Part shown: piece by piece, positions 7,738 to 15,080 of the stretch
How the letters are laid out: every line of letters starts with the position of its first letter
How positions within the stretch are numbered: the first letter of the stretch is position 1
From: Syntrophus buswellii
GTDB taxonomy: Bacteria; Desulfobacterota; Syntrophia; Syntrophales; Syntrophaceae
Assembly (NCBI RefSeq): GCF_046097065.1
Contig: NZ_CP175563.1
Location: 2,542,001 to 2,606,000 of the forward strand
Direction: 5' to 3'
DNA length: 64,000 nucleotides
Made by a program: the position numbers and the translations under genes
Notes under the pieces: model-generated
Database searches by the model: none
Told to the model about the DNA's origin: nothing
The model's input: the letters and a program-made list of their open reading frames with translations, nothing else

Positions 7738-8439
7738 ATGGAACAGTATTGGAGCAACTTCAAGGACCAATTCCTTGCAGAGCATATTGAAAATAGCCGT
7801 TTAGAATTCGGCATCAAAACCGGTAATGCGCTAGAAAACGATGAAGAATCCTTTGAAAATGAATCTCAAAAAGATACACTGAAACACTTCAGGACGAAGG
7901 CCAACACCGATTTTGCTAAATTCGTCTCAAAGAAACTTGATGAATTTATTGAAGAATGCAAGTCCAATGGTGAAATTTGGCAAAAGGATGCTTATCCATA
8001 CAACAGAAAATGGATTGTCAACGACAGCAAAATAAAAGAAATAATAAAACGATATCCGAAGCTTCTGGACATCATCAATTTCATTGATAAAGAAGGCAAG
8101 CATGATGACTCCATAAAGGTTGAAAATTGGAGTACATTCGAGGCAAAAACAAAGAACGGAGTCGAGATAAGGAAATGGTCCCATGTCATTGTCAATAAGG
8201 ATTTTTTCAGGAGAGCAGAGGAAGCTTTAGGGATAAGCCAAAAAACGATGCAGAAATACCTGCAAGCCTTCGGTGATATTGGAATTCTTGACATGGTTGG
8301 TCAGCTACAGACACATAACAGAGCTATGCTGTACATTGATGGATATTTTCGCAAAGTGGATACCTTAGGAAGATGGAAAAAAGACCGTATCCTCAATCAA
8401 AAAGATCATCTGCAAGCGTTGAGAAATTTTAAATACTGA
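7738..8439 (+). CDS. Element protein of unknown function, possible replication initiator
   Basis: 233 residues with no family I recognise with confidence. The N-terminal half is acidic and helical. The C-terminal half (WSHVIVNKDFFRRAEEALGI, then SQKTMQKYLQAFGDIGILDM) reads as a winged helix-turn-helix of the kind seen in plasmid and satellite replication proteins, and the protein ends in basic residues. Three copies of a 12-base repeat begin six bases after the stop codon, which is the usual arrangement of an initiator gene and its iterons. The start follows GAGGAAATGATCCG. The replication role is inferred from position only. Confidence 0.5.
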   Translation: MEQYWSNFKDQFLAEHIENSRLEFGIKTGNALENDEESFENESQKDTLKHFRTKANTDFAKFVSKKLDEFIEECKSNGEIWQKDAYPYNRKWIVNDSKIKEIIKRYPKLLDIINFIDKEGKHDDSIKVENWSTFEAKTKNGVEIRKWSHVIVNKDFFRRAEEALGISQKTMQKYLQAFGDIGILDMVGQLQTHNRAMLYIDGYFRKVDTLGRWKKDRILNQKDHLQALRNFKY

Positions 8440-8444
8440 CAATG

Positions 8445-8529
8445 TCGATATATTGAATATATCGACTCAATATATCGATCTTTAGGAAACTCAGTGTTCA
8501 TCAGGGCTTTTTATTGATCGATATATTGA
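8445..8529. repeat. Iteron-like cluster of TCGATATATTGA
   Basis: Three perfect 12-mers: 8445-8456 (+), 8467-8478 (-) and 8518-8529 (+). The first, read with the bases after it, forms a perfect 21-base palindrome at 8445-8465. The stretch is very AT-rich and directly follows the possible initiator gene, so it may be an origin or an operator for that protein. Confidence 0.6.
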
Positions 8530-8605
8530 GAATATTTATAAATAGATGTAATTACAGAATAATTGTCGTTTCTAATCAAAACGTAAATAAAATAAGTTTA
8601 TTCGT

Positions 8606-8712
8606 CTAATGATTTAAAAGATATGGACATGTTTGCAAAACATGTTTCGTTCATTATCATGAACTTCAACAACTATGTTTATTAACCATGTCCATATCTT
8701 TTAAATCATTAG
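8606..8712. repeat. 26-bp perfect inverted repeat with 55-base loop
   Basis: Bases 8606-8631 are the exact reverse complement of 8687-8712. The loop carries a further small palindrome (ACATGTTTGCAAAACATGT at the left shoulder). Its size and perfection exceed an ordinary terminator. It could be a single-strand origin, a recombination site or a cruciform-forming origin part. Confidence 0.7.
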
Positions 8713-8757
8713 TAAAGACGTCCGTAGACCGGCAAGCCGGTCCTTGGACGTACTTAC
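8712..8757. repeat. Second strong stem-loop next to the inverted repeat
   Basis: GACCGGC and GCCGGTC are separated by two bases and flanked by an outer stem (ACGTCC/GGACGT plus GTAA/TTAC). The 46-base hairpin abuts the 26-bp inverted repeat and is far more GC-rich than its surroundings. No T run follows on either strand within five bases, so a terminator is not clear; a structured RNA or single-strand origin is possible. Confidence 0.5.
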
Positions 8758-9212
8758 CCTCCGGGAAGTTTTTTATCAGGAAGGATTTTTTAGATTTAAA
8801 ATATTTTCGAGATAGGAGCGGGTTGCCGATCAACCAGTGATCCACTCTGCTCAAAAAATGGATTTGCGCTTCATTGAAAAAACTTGTCTTCTTTGATGTG
8901 AAATCCTGATTCTAGCTGATCAAATTTGCGCTATACAGCACGATTCCATCAAGAACGATTGAAGACATGAATATTCTGCTATGACACATATGGAGCCTGA
9001 GTTTTCCTGAAAAAAATTCATTTGATGGATTTGGTTGCTTGGTACTTCATGGAGCTTCCTGCTCATGAGGGCAAATATTCCGGGGTTGCTACTTTGATGG
9101 TTCCATCTTGGATGGCTTCTCATTCTTCCGGTGGTGGATCTTTCCTGACTTCCAAGTTCCAGCGGTGCTGGATAATCATAACAAATTCTCTGCTTGAAAA
9201 TCTTGTCTAATT
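8758..9212. other. Stretch without a recognisable gene
   Basis: About 450 bases between the hairpins and the end of the TIR gene region. Several short ORFs exist on both strands, but none has a convincing ribosome-binding site or a familiar motif. The composition is intermediate, and the stretch may be a decayed gene. Confidence 0.4.
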
Positions 9213-9404
9213 TTACATCAAAATGCCCCTTCTGACGCTGGTAACCTGCCTTTCCTTGAACGATCTTCTGAAAAGGGGGCTGTGTATATCATCTTTTTGG
9301 AAATGCCTGAAAAATGTTAAAGCATTCTGATACTCATCGTATGGCTGAAGCTTGACAGCACTAGAAGCCAGAACGATGTGTGGCTCATTTAGGCCTTTTT
9401 CCAT
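9213..9404 (-). CDS. Possible small protein coupled to the TIR gene
   Basis: 63 residues beginning MEKGLNEPHIVLASSAVKLQ. The ATG lies inside the last codons of the TIR gene, a 16-base overlap that would permit translational coupling. The composition is protein-like, but no motif is recognised and no separate ribosome-binding site is seen. It may be a real partner of the TIR protein or a chance ORF. Confidence 0.25.
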   Translation of the reverse strand: MEKGLNEPHIVLASSAVKLQPYDEYQNALTFFRHFQKDDIHSPLFRRSFKERQVTSVRRGILM

Positions 9405-10321
9405 CTTATACTCTTCATTGTAAAGGTTTCAGGAACTTGGAATTTGAATGCGACCTTCCCTTGGCATTCCATAAAGAACTCAACAGGTTCTGTGTTGAAA
9501 TCGCATATTTTAACGCTAGCCAATGCCTCTTCTGTCTTTTTTAAAGTCCTTCTACCAGAAAATATGATTTCTCGATTCTGCTTTGGTGCAATTTTGGAGA
9601 GTATCACCAATAATGCCTCATGTCGTTCTGAATCAATACCGTCGAATATGATGCTATCACCAGAAACAGGAGGTAACCCGGGACTTGCTTTAACATCAGT
9701 GCCTTGATCCCCAACAATATCGACATGCACATCTTTAGCACTATAATTATCGCTTTGTATTGTAAGCTTAATACTTAATGCATATAGAGTGCTTTCACTT
9801 CGATTGGAAACGAACACTGAAGTCTTTACTGACCAATCACCACCCTGAAGTCGAAAATTATTTGGTGCTATCGATGTAATAAGATTGTTTTTGCTTACAT
9901 GGAGGAGTGTGGGTTCTAAAACATCGAGCAACTGTTCAACAACCCTATCTAGACCGTCAGATATTTTTGCCGCATATTTGTCTGCTATAATAGGAGATAT
10001 TTTCACAATGTCTGCATATTCAATATTGAACCAGATTGGTACTATAATCTTCTCACCCATCATTTCTCTTGCAAAAAGCCCATTTAATTCAGCTTGCGGC
10101 CAGCCCTTTTCAAAGAAATGGTGGCTGATTACCACTATTCCATATCGGGAATTCGCTAGACCTTTTTCTATGCTCTGCCTTAGAGAGTCCCCCAATTTTA
10201 AAGAAAATTCATCATACCAAATGTTGAGTCCGGTTCCTGCAAGCATTCGAGCCAAGGGCCGTACAACATCTTCTTTGTCCTCGCTGGCGTGACATATAAA
10301 AGCATCGAATATTGGCTCCAT
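9389..10321 (-). CDS. TIR-domain protein with C-terminal beta-rich domain
   Basis: 310 residues. Residues 1-130 form a bacterial TIR domain: FDAFICHASEDKEDVVRPLA is strand A with box 1, followed by GLNIWYDEFSLKLGDSL (BB loop), YGIVVISHHFFEKGWPQAEL with the conserved W74-X3-E78, and KIIVPIWFNI. E78 is in the position of the catalytic Glu of NAD-cleaving TIRs. Residues about 150-300 are beta-rich and resemble an immunoglobulin-like or sensor sandwich; no known effector-sensor pair is recognised. Bacterial TIR proteins commonly hydrolyse NAD+ in anti-phage abortive infection. Its place on an integrative island supports a defence role (inference). It is transcribed against the integration genes and has no obvious operon partner except the small overlapping ORF. 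Confidence 0.85.
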   Translation of the reverse strand: MEPIFDAFICHASEDKEDVVRPLARMLAGTGLNIWYDEFSLKLGDSLRQSIEKGLANSRYGIVVISHHFFEKGWPQAELNGLFAREMMGEKIIVPIWFNIEYADIVKISPIIADKYAAKISDGLDRVVEQLLDVLEPTLLHVSKNNLITSIAPNNFRLQGGDWSVKTSVFVSNRSESTLYALSIKLTIQSDNYSAKDVHVDIVGDQGTDVKASPGLPPVSGDSIIFDGIDSERHEALLVILSKIAPKQNREIIFSGRRTLKKTEEALASVKICDFNTEPVEFFMECQGKVAFKFQVPETFTMKSIRWKKA

Positions 10322-10492
10322 CTAAAAAGTTCACGCTCCTATTTTATAGAGAGGTCTGATAAATTAAGGCACCTCAGGATAATGCGTACTTTACGAGTAA
10401 ATCTGCAGCGTGTACAAAAAGGCAGAGACATTTAACCCTACCTTTCCCTCCCATTTTATAAACCGTCGTTAAGAAATTTGCTGAAACTAGGG

Positions 10493-11104
10493 TTAATTTG
10501 GGAATTTTCTCCTCACACTTACCAATCCGATCAACCCAAGACCATAAAGCAGTATAGTAGCTGGTTCAGGAACACTATATGTGTTTGCTTCTACCCAAAC
10601 TCCAGATAATGAAAAATCTCCTGACATGGCACAGAATTTAATCCCAGTCCCCACGTATTCGTTTATTGCTCCTCTAGAATAATAGCCAGCACTTCCATAG
10701 TCATAGAAGATGGCATTGGGGCCTAGACGTGTCACTTCAACACGAGCACCGTCACCTTGGTCGAAATTGAGATATGAATAGCCAATGAGATGTACGGGGT
10801 AGTCTATTCCAGCGCTATTGATTTGGCGAAAATTTATTGTTAATTGTGAGTCATCGATAAAGGGTGCGGTTAGTTCTATCCCACTAGTGCTAACATTGAA
10901 TGGTGGTAAGTTATAATTGATGTTTCCGGCATAGCTATTAATCACCACATCAAAGTTTCCATAATTTTGTGTATATGAAGTCGTCCCGTTAGCCCCGCTC
11001 CAGAGATTAACGTCCGTGAAATCAATAAATATTGTGTTACTCCTAGCGACACTCGGCATAAGTATCAGGATAAAAACAATAAATAAGAATTTTAAATTTC
11101 TCAT
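10493..11104 (-). CDS. PEP-CTERM sorted exported protein
   Basis: 203 residues from the ATG at 11104, selected because GGAGG lies eight bases upstream. It begins with a signal peptide (MRNLKFLFIVFILILMPSVA). It ends with VPEPATILLYGLGLIGLVSV followed by RRK, the exosortase sorting signal: a VPEP motif, a membrane helix and a basic tail. The middle is rich in Asn, Tyr, Ser and Gly with no cysteine pairs or catalytic pattern. Such proteins are cleaved by EpsH-type exosortases and delivered to the outer surface or extracellular matrix. No exosortase gene is in the window, so it would rely on one elsewhere. It is unusual cargo for a tRNA-integrated island. Confidence 0.88.
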   Translation of the reverse strand: MRNLKFLFIVFILILMPSVARSNTIFIDFTDVNLWSGANGTTSYTQNYGNFDVVINSYAGNINYNLPPFNVSTSGIELTAPFIDDSQLTINFRQINSAGIDYPVHLIGYSYLNFDQGDGARVEVTRLGPNAIFYDYGSAGYYSRGAINEYVGTGIKFCAMSGDFSLSGVWVEANTYSVPEPATILLYGLGLIGLVSVRRKFPN

Positions 11105-11119
11105 GATGCCACCCTCCAT

Positions 11120-11425
11120 TTATAAGTTTGGAATAACAAATACCAGATAACACAGCATCACGCAATCCGTTAAAATACTTATCTTATAGTAAAAATAAAC
11201 TAATATTTGTAAGGGTAAGGATTGGTCTGTATCATCCTTAAGTAATGATGATGTGCACATTTGCGTTTTGATATAATAACCGGCTGCAAATATTTTTTGA
11301 TTTTAAGTCAAATCTCATTAAATGTCGTTATTTTGAGTATTTTCATTTCTTCAAGATTCCAAGCATCCACAAGCATAAAGTATAAACGAACATAATTATC
11401 TTATACCAATATACTAATAAATCCC
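11120..11425. other. AT-rich intergenic region between divergent genes
   Basis: About 300 bases between the PEP-CTERM gene (leftward) and the serine recombinase (rightward). No ORF with support is seen; promoters for both genes must lie here. Confidence 0.4.
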
Positions 11426-11454
11426 TTGACTTTCGTTTAATACGGCTTTAAAGA
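11426..11454 (+). promoter_or_regulatory. Probable promoter of the recombinase genes
   Basis: TTGACT, a 17-base spacer and TAAAGA, about 65 bases before the serine recombinase start. It is a fair match to the sigma-70 consensus. Confidence 0.4.
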
Positions 11455-11517
11455 AAAAGTCAGTAACAGACGTTTTCTTTTAATTATCCACCACTTACGG
11501 AAAGAGAGGGAATATTC

Positions 11518-12144
11518 ATGAACGAAAAGCCGCGTAAAGTGATTGGCTATCTGAGAGTCAGCACGATCAATCAGGATTTGGAAAAGAACAAAGCTGACAT
11601 TCTTACTTATGCCAATGATCACGATTTAGGGAAAGTCCACTTTGTTCAGGAAGTCGTTTCCGGAAAAGTGTCATGGAAAAGAAGACGGATTAAAGAAGTC
11701 ATCGATCAATTGGGAAAGGATGACTGGCTGATAGTCCCGGAACTGAGCCGACTTGGACGATCAATGCTTGATATTTTAGAAATCATTCAAGAGGCAAAAG
11801 AAAAAGGAATCAACATCTATGCAATTAAGAACAACTGGACTTTAGACAATAGCATGGAGAGCAAGATCATATTGATGGTGTTTTCAATGGCTGCGGAGAT
11901 TGAAAGAGACTTGATAAGCTCAAGAACAAAAGAAGCACTGAGAGTGAAAAAGGAATCGGGTGTGACATTAGGAAGACCGAAAGGACCGGGGAAGAGCAAA
12001 CTGGATGAACATCAAGAAGAAATCATTGCCCTGCTCAGAAACGGAGTGCCGAAGAAACGGGTAGCCAGCAAATACGGAAGCTCCGCTGTTAATCTTTACA
12101 ATTGGATTGATAAGAACAGGTTGGATGTTGCTGCAAGAGGGTAG
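11518..12144 (+). CDS. Serine recombinase (resolvase/invertase family)
   Basis: 208 residues, the usual size of Pin/Hin/Tn3-type resolvases. The catalytic serine is S15 in VIGYLRVSTINQ. The WLIVPELSRLGRSMLDILEI segment carries the conserved active-site arginines, and the long E helix begins at SMAAEIERDLISSRTKEAL. The hinge GVTLGRPKG leads to a C-terminal helix-turn-helix (KKRVASKYGSSAVNLYNWI). It would cut and rejoin two-base-staggered sites, resolving dimers or inverting a segment. An AGAGAGGGA box precedes the ATG. The gene starts a rightward run with a small protein and the integrase. Two recombinase types in one small element is noteworthy. Confidence 0.92.
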   Translation: MNEKPRKVIGYLRVSTINQDLEKNKADILTYANDHDLGKVHFVQEVVSGKVSWKRRRIKEVIDQLGKDDWLIVPELSRLGRSMLDILEIIQEAKEKGINIYAIKNNWTLDNSMESKIILMVFSMAAEIERDLISSRTKEALRVKKESGVTLGRPKGPGKSKLDEHQEEIIALLRNGVPKKRVASKYGSSAVNLYNWIDKNRLDVAARG

Positions 12145-12161
12145 CAAGGAGGGTATCAATC

Positions 12162-12413
12162 ATGAATACACAGACAGTGGTGAAGAATCTTGAATCCGCA
12201 ATCAATCGGATATGTAAAGACATAAAGGATAAGAAAGGTGGATCGGGTGCTGACAAACTGGACTCCCTTGCTAAACTTGTGAATGCCTACAGCCGATTAA
12301 TCGAAAGAGATAAAGACAAAGAGAAAGAGTATGACCCGCTGGAAGACGGTGACCCAAACTATTACAAGAAACTTGAAGCGAACAACAAAGACAGAAGAGG
12401 AATCATCAGGTAG
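12162..12413 (+). CDS. Small charged element protein of unknown function
   Basis: 83 residues, strongly charged. Its middle, DKLDSLAKLVNAYSRLIERD, looks helical, and it ends DPNYYKKLEANNKDRRGIIR. The gene follows the serine recombinase by 17 bases with AAGGAGG upstream, so it is probably cotranslated with it. I recognise no family. Small helical proteins of this kind accompany recombinases or terminases in satellites. The roughly 145 bases after it hold a CTCAAAA/TTTTGAG hairpin at 12434-12452 and no other gene. Confidence 0.6.
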   Translation: MNTQTVVKNLESAINRICKDIKDKKGGSGADKLDSLAKLVNAYSRLIERDKDKEKEYDPLEDGDPNYYKKLEANNKDRRGIIR

Positions 12414-12558
12414 GGGGGTACGTCTCCATCTATCTCAAAAGAAAATTTTGAGGGTGTCGGGGGGCACCTGACCACAAATTTTTTCCCAAAAATCGGAAAA
12501 GTAACATTACTGGCTATTATCCTGTTGTTCAAATAGAAGGCAATATGGTGGAGGAAAT

Positions 12559-13704
12559 ATGGCTATTTTTGCAGAATGTCCAGTATGCCGGAAGAAACAA
12601 TCAGCAAAAAATCGAATCTGCTCTTGTGGAGTGGATCTTGTGAAAGCAAAAGGATCTAATCGGGTTAAGTATTGGAGAGATTATTATTACATTTCGAGTG
12701 ATGGAAAAAGAAAGAGAGTCCGTGAATCTATCGGCTATTCAATCAAAGCTGCACAAGCAGCTGAGGGGAAAAAGAAAGTCGAGAAAAAGGAAAATCGCTT
12801 CTTTGATATTAAGCCAGAAAGCAAAATGACATTTTCTGAACTGACAACATGGTATCTAAAACTTGAATCAGTGAAGGTACTTGCTTCGTATTCAATCCTT
12901 CAGGTTTATCTTAGGAAATTCAATTCTGAATATGGTCACATGATTGTCAGTAAAATCAAACCAGCAGATTTGGAAAATCTGCGAGAGAAGCGAAGAAAAG
13001 AAGGCTGTGCTGATGCTACTATTGATCACGAAATAGGTTCAGCAAAAACTATGGTATTCAAGGCATTTGATAATGACATTGTGAGTGGTGATACAATACG
13101 AACATTCAAGAAAATGAAAAAGTTAGTGAAGCGGAACGGAAACGCAAGAAACAAGATTCTAACTCATGATGAATTTAAGAATCTGTTAGCCAATGCATCC
13201 CCGCATATTCAGCAAATTATGATGACCGCTTACTATACCGGAATGCGAAGGGGTGAAATCCTGGGGCTGACTTGGAATAAGGTTGATTTGAAAAATCGAT
13301 TTATCTGTTTGGAAGCATCGGACACAAAGGATCGTGAAGCACGAAAAATTCCCATCTGTAATGAACTTTATGCGGTATTTAAAAAAATACCAAGGGCAAT
13401 TCATGATGATCACGTTTTTTTGTTCAAGGGAAAACCCGTTAAAGACATACGGACAGCTTTGAAAAATGCCTGTGATAAAGCAAATATACCTTATGGTAGA
13501 TTTCAAAAGGAGGGATTTATCTTTCATGATTACCGTCACACTGCCAACACGAACATGAGAAAGGCCGGTGTTTCAGAATCCGTCATTATGGCAATTACAG
13601 GGCATTCAACAAGAGAGATGTTTGATCGTTACAATACTATCGATGATCAAGATATTCATCAAGCCATGAAGCAGGTGGAGACATTTTTCGGAAATAGTGA
13701 CTAA
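12559..13704 (+). CDS. int: Tyrosine integrase of the element
   Basis: 381 residues. An N-terminal zinc-ribbon-like part (CPVCRKKQSAKNRICSCG) is followed by a core-binding domain at about 85-190 (MTFSELTTWYLKLESVKVLA) and the catalytic domain. The active-site set is present: R230 in YYTGMRRGE, H323 and R326 in FHDYRH, H349 in TGHST and the nucleophile Y358 in FDRYNTI. It recombines attP with the tRNA-Leu 3' end. Its 3' end lies 70 bases from the right attachment site, the normal arrangement for tRNA-targeting islands. The ATG follows GGAGGAA. All catalytic residues are intact, so the enzyme may still be active. Confidence 0.95.
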   Translation: MAIFAECPVCRKKQSAKNRICSCGVDLVKAKGSNRVKYWRDYYYISSDGKRKRVRESIGYSIKAAQAAEGKKKVEKKENRFFDIKPESKMTFSELTTWYLKLESVKVLASYSILQVYLRKFNSEYGHMIVSKIKPADLENLREKRRKEGCADATIDHEIGSAKTMVFKAFDNDIVSGDTIRTFKKMKKLVKRNGNARNKILTHDEFKNLLANASPHIQQIMMTAYYTGMRRGEILGLTWNKVDLKNRFICLEASDTKDREARKIPICNELYAVFKKIPRAIHDDHVFLFKGKPVKDIRTALKNACDKANIPYGRFQKEGFIFHDYRHTANTNMRKAGVSESVIMAITGHSTREMFDRYNTIDDQDIHQAMKQVETFFGNSD

Positions 13705-13737
13705 AATAGTGACTAAGCCATTTCAGGCAACAAAAAA

Positions 13738-13766
13738 GGCTAGCTCATTGTGAGCTAACCTATTGT
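13738..13766. terminator. Bidirectional terminator between integrase and tRNA-Leu
   Basis: GGCTAGCTCA pairs with TGAGCTAACC (one mismatch) around a three-base loop, with a T-rich run on the right (TATTGTTTTT) and A6 on the left. It can end the integrase transcript rightwards and the tRNA transcript leftwards. Since it lies inside the element, the island brings a terminator for the restored tRNA. Confidence 0.75.
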
Positions 13767-13773
13767 TTTTATT

Positions 13774-13828
13774 TGGTGCCGAAGCCGGGATTTGAACCCG
13801 GACAGGCCTACACCCACTAGACCCTGAA
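13774..13828 (-). repeat. Right attachment site inside tRNA-Leu
   Basis: The second copy of the 55-bp direct repeat (identical to 6369-6423), covering the anticodon loop to CCA. The identity ends within the anticodon region, so the crossover lies between there and the 3' end. Confidence 0.93.
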
Positions 13829-13860
13829 CCTAGCGCGTCTACCAATTCCGCCACTTCGGC
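13774..13860 (-). tRNA. tRNA-Leu (anticodon CAG)
   Basis: 87 nucleotides including an encoded CCA. The acceptor stem pairs GCCGAAG with CTTCGGC. The anticodon arm is CTAGG-TTCAGGG-TCTAG, giving anticodon CAG. A class II long variable arm and a TTCAAAT T-loop follow. It is complete because the element supplied its 3' half, and it reads CUG codons. Transcription runs leftward into the terminator at 13738-13766. Confidence 0.96.
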
Positions 13861-14040
13861 ATCCGTAAGTCCGGAGCTCCCTATCCGGAAGCAGGTGCTT
13901 TTTTACAATGATCCTTTTGGCCTTGTCAAGCAAAATTGAGTTTCAAAATTATGCCGATAGTGCTAAGAACCTCCGCTGAGCTTACATCGTATTCATTCTC
14001 TAAAAATATCACCAGGAGATGCCACGGGAACAGAATCACC

Positions 14041-14976
14041 ATGAAGATCATTAACAGCTTTGACAGTGTGTCGGACGAATTCAAGGGCGCAGTCGCCACC
14101 ATCGGTAACTTCGACGGGGTCCATCTCGGCCACCAGCAGATTTTCCGGAAGGTTGTCGAAGAGGCGAGGCAATACCAGAGCAAAGCGGTGGTCATCACCT
14201 TTGACCCGCATCCCAAGAGTGTTCTCCATCCGGAAAAACGCCCCTTCTACCTGCTCACAACCCTGGAAGAGAAGTTGAAGCTCATCGAATCCCTTCAGAT
14301 TGACGCCGTCATGCTGATCCCTTTTTCTCTCGAATTCTCGAAGACGACGGCAAAGGATTTCGTCTGCGGGATTCTCTGGGAGCAGTTGAGAATCCGGAAA
14401 ATCTTCATCGGCCACGATTACACCTTCGGCCGGGGCAAGGAGGGGAGCGAGGAGTATCTGACCCGCTTCGGGAAAAAACTCGGTTTCCAGGTGGATGTGA
14501 CCAATGCCGTCAAAGTGGGGGAAATCGTCATCAGCAGCACCCAGATACGCAACTCGATCTGTGAGGGGGATGTGAAGACGGCGGGGGCTCTCCTGGGGCG
14601 GCCCTACAATGTCAAGGGACGGGTAACCGAAGGGTACCGCCGGGGTATCGGGCTGGGGTTTCCCACGGCCAACCTGGAACCGGAGAAAGACCTTCTGCCG
14701 CCGGAGGGCGTTTACGCCGTCATCGCCGAACGGAAGGGAACACGCCACCAGGGTGTCCTCAATATCGGGCACAATCCCACCTTCGAGAACCAGGACCAGA
14801 CCGTGGAGCTCCATATTCTGGATTTTTCAGCAGACCTTTACAGGGAGGAACTGGAAATTTTCTTCATCGACAGAATCCGTGACGAGATCCGCTTTGACGG
14901 TCCGGAGTCCCTGGCGAACCGGATTCGCCAGGATGTCGCCCGGGCCAGGGACATCTTGAAGCCGCACGTTTCGTGA
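14041..14976 (+). CDS. ribF: Bifunctional riboflavin kinase / FAD synthetase
   Basis: 311 residues. The N-terminal nucleotidyltransferase has ATIGNFDGVHLGHQQIF (HxGH-like signature), ITFDPHPKSVL and IGHDYTFGRGKEGS with ISSTQIR. The C-terminal flavokinase has GLGFPTANL, PPEGVYAVIAERKG, GVLNIGHNPTF and ends in the helical LANRIRQDVARARDIL. It phosphorylates riboflavin to FMN and adenylates FMN to FAD. The start at 14041 matches the usual N-terminus; an in-frame ATG at 13936 would add 35 unrelated residues. The Shine-Dalgarno is weak (AGGAG lies too far upstream). The gene stands alone immediately outside the tRNA-Leu gene. Confidence 0.96.
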   Translation: MKIINSFDSVSDEFKGAVATIGNFDGVHLGHQQIFRKVVEEARQYQSKAVVITFDPHPKSVLHPEKRPFYLLTTLEEKLKLIESLQIDAVMLIPFSLEFSKTTAKDFVCGILWEQLRIRKIFIGHDYTFGRGKEGSEEYLTRFGKKLGFQVDVTNAVKVGEIVISSTQIRNSICEGDVKTAGALLGRPYNVKGRVTEGYRRGIGLGFPTANLEPEKDLLPPEGVYAVIAERKGTRHQGVLNIGHNPTFENQDQTVELHILDFSADLYREELEIFFIDRIRDEIRFDGPESLANRIRQDVARARDILKPHVS

Positions 14977-15026
14977 AGCACGACGGCAGCGGTGCCGCCG
15001 CCTCGACCCCCTGAAAAGAGGAAGGG

Positions 15027-15060
15027 CCTTCCGCCGGCTTGGGAGGAAACCGGCGGAAGG
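15027..15060. terminator. Stem-loop between convergent ribF and acyl-CoA synthetase
   Basis: CCTTCCGCCGG and CCGGCGGAAGG form a perfect 11-bp stem around a 12-base loop, midway between two converging genes. T content after it is modest on the minus strand and absent on the plus strand, so it is a likely but not classical shared terminator. Confidence 0.45.
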
Positions 15061-15080
15061 GAAGAGAAGCACAAATGTGA

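Larger units (their letters stand above)
6369..13828. mobile_element. Integrative element inserted in tRNA-Leu(CAG)
   Basis: About 7.4 kb bounded by a 55-bp direct repeat of the tRNA-Leu 3' half. It carries a tyrosine integrase at the right end next to the intact tRNA, an excisionase-like protein, a serine recombinase and clear AT enrichment compared with the flanking GC-rich genes. The right copy restores the tRNA. No conjugation, relaxase or capsid genes are recognisable, so it is either a small satellite-like island or a plasmid-derived element (see the repeats near 8.45 kb). Confidence 0.9.

Noticed and set aside
6424..13773. CRISPR array in the AT-rich island
   Set aside because: No regularly spaced repeats; the only repeats are the 12-mers and the single inverted repeat.
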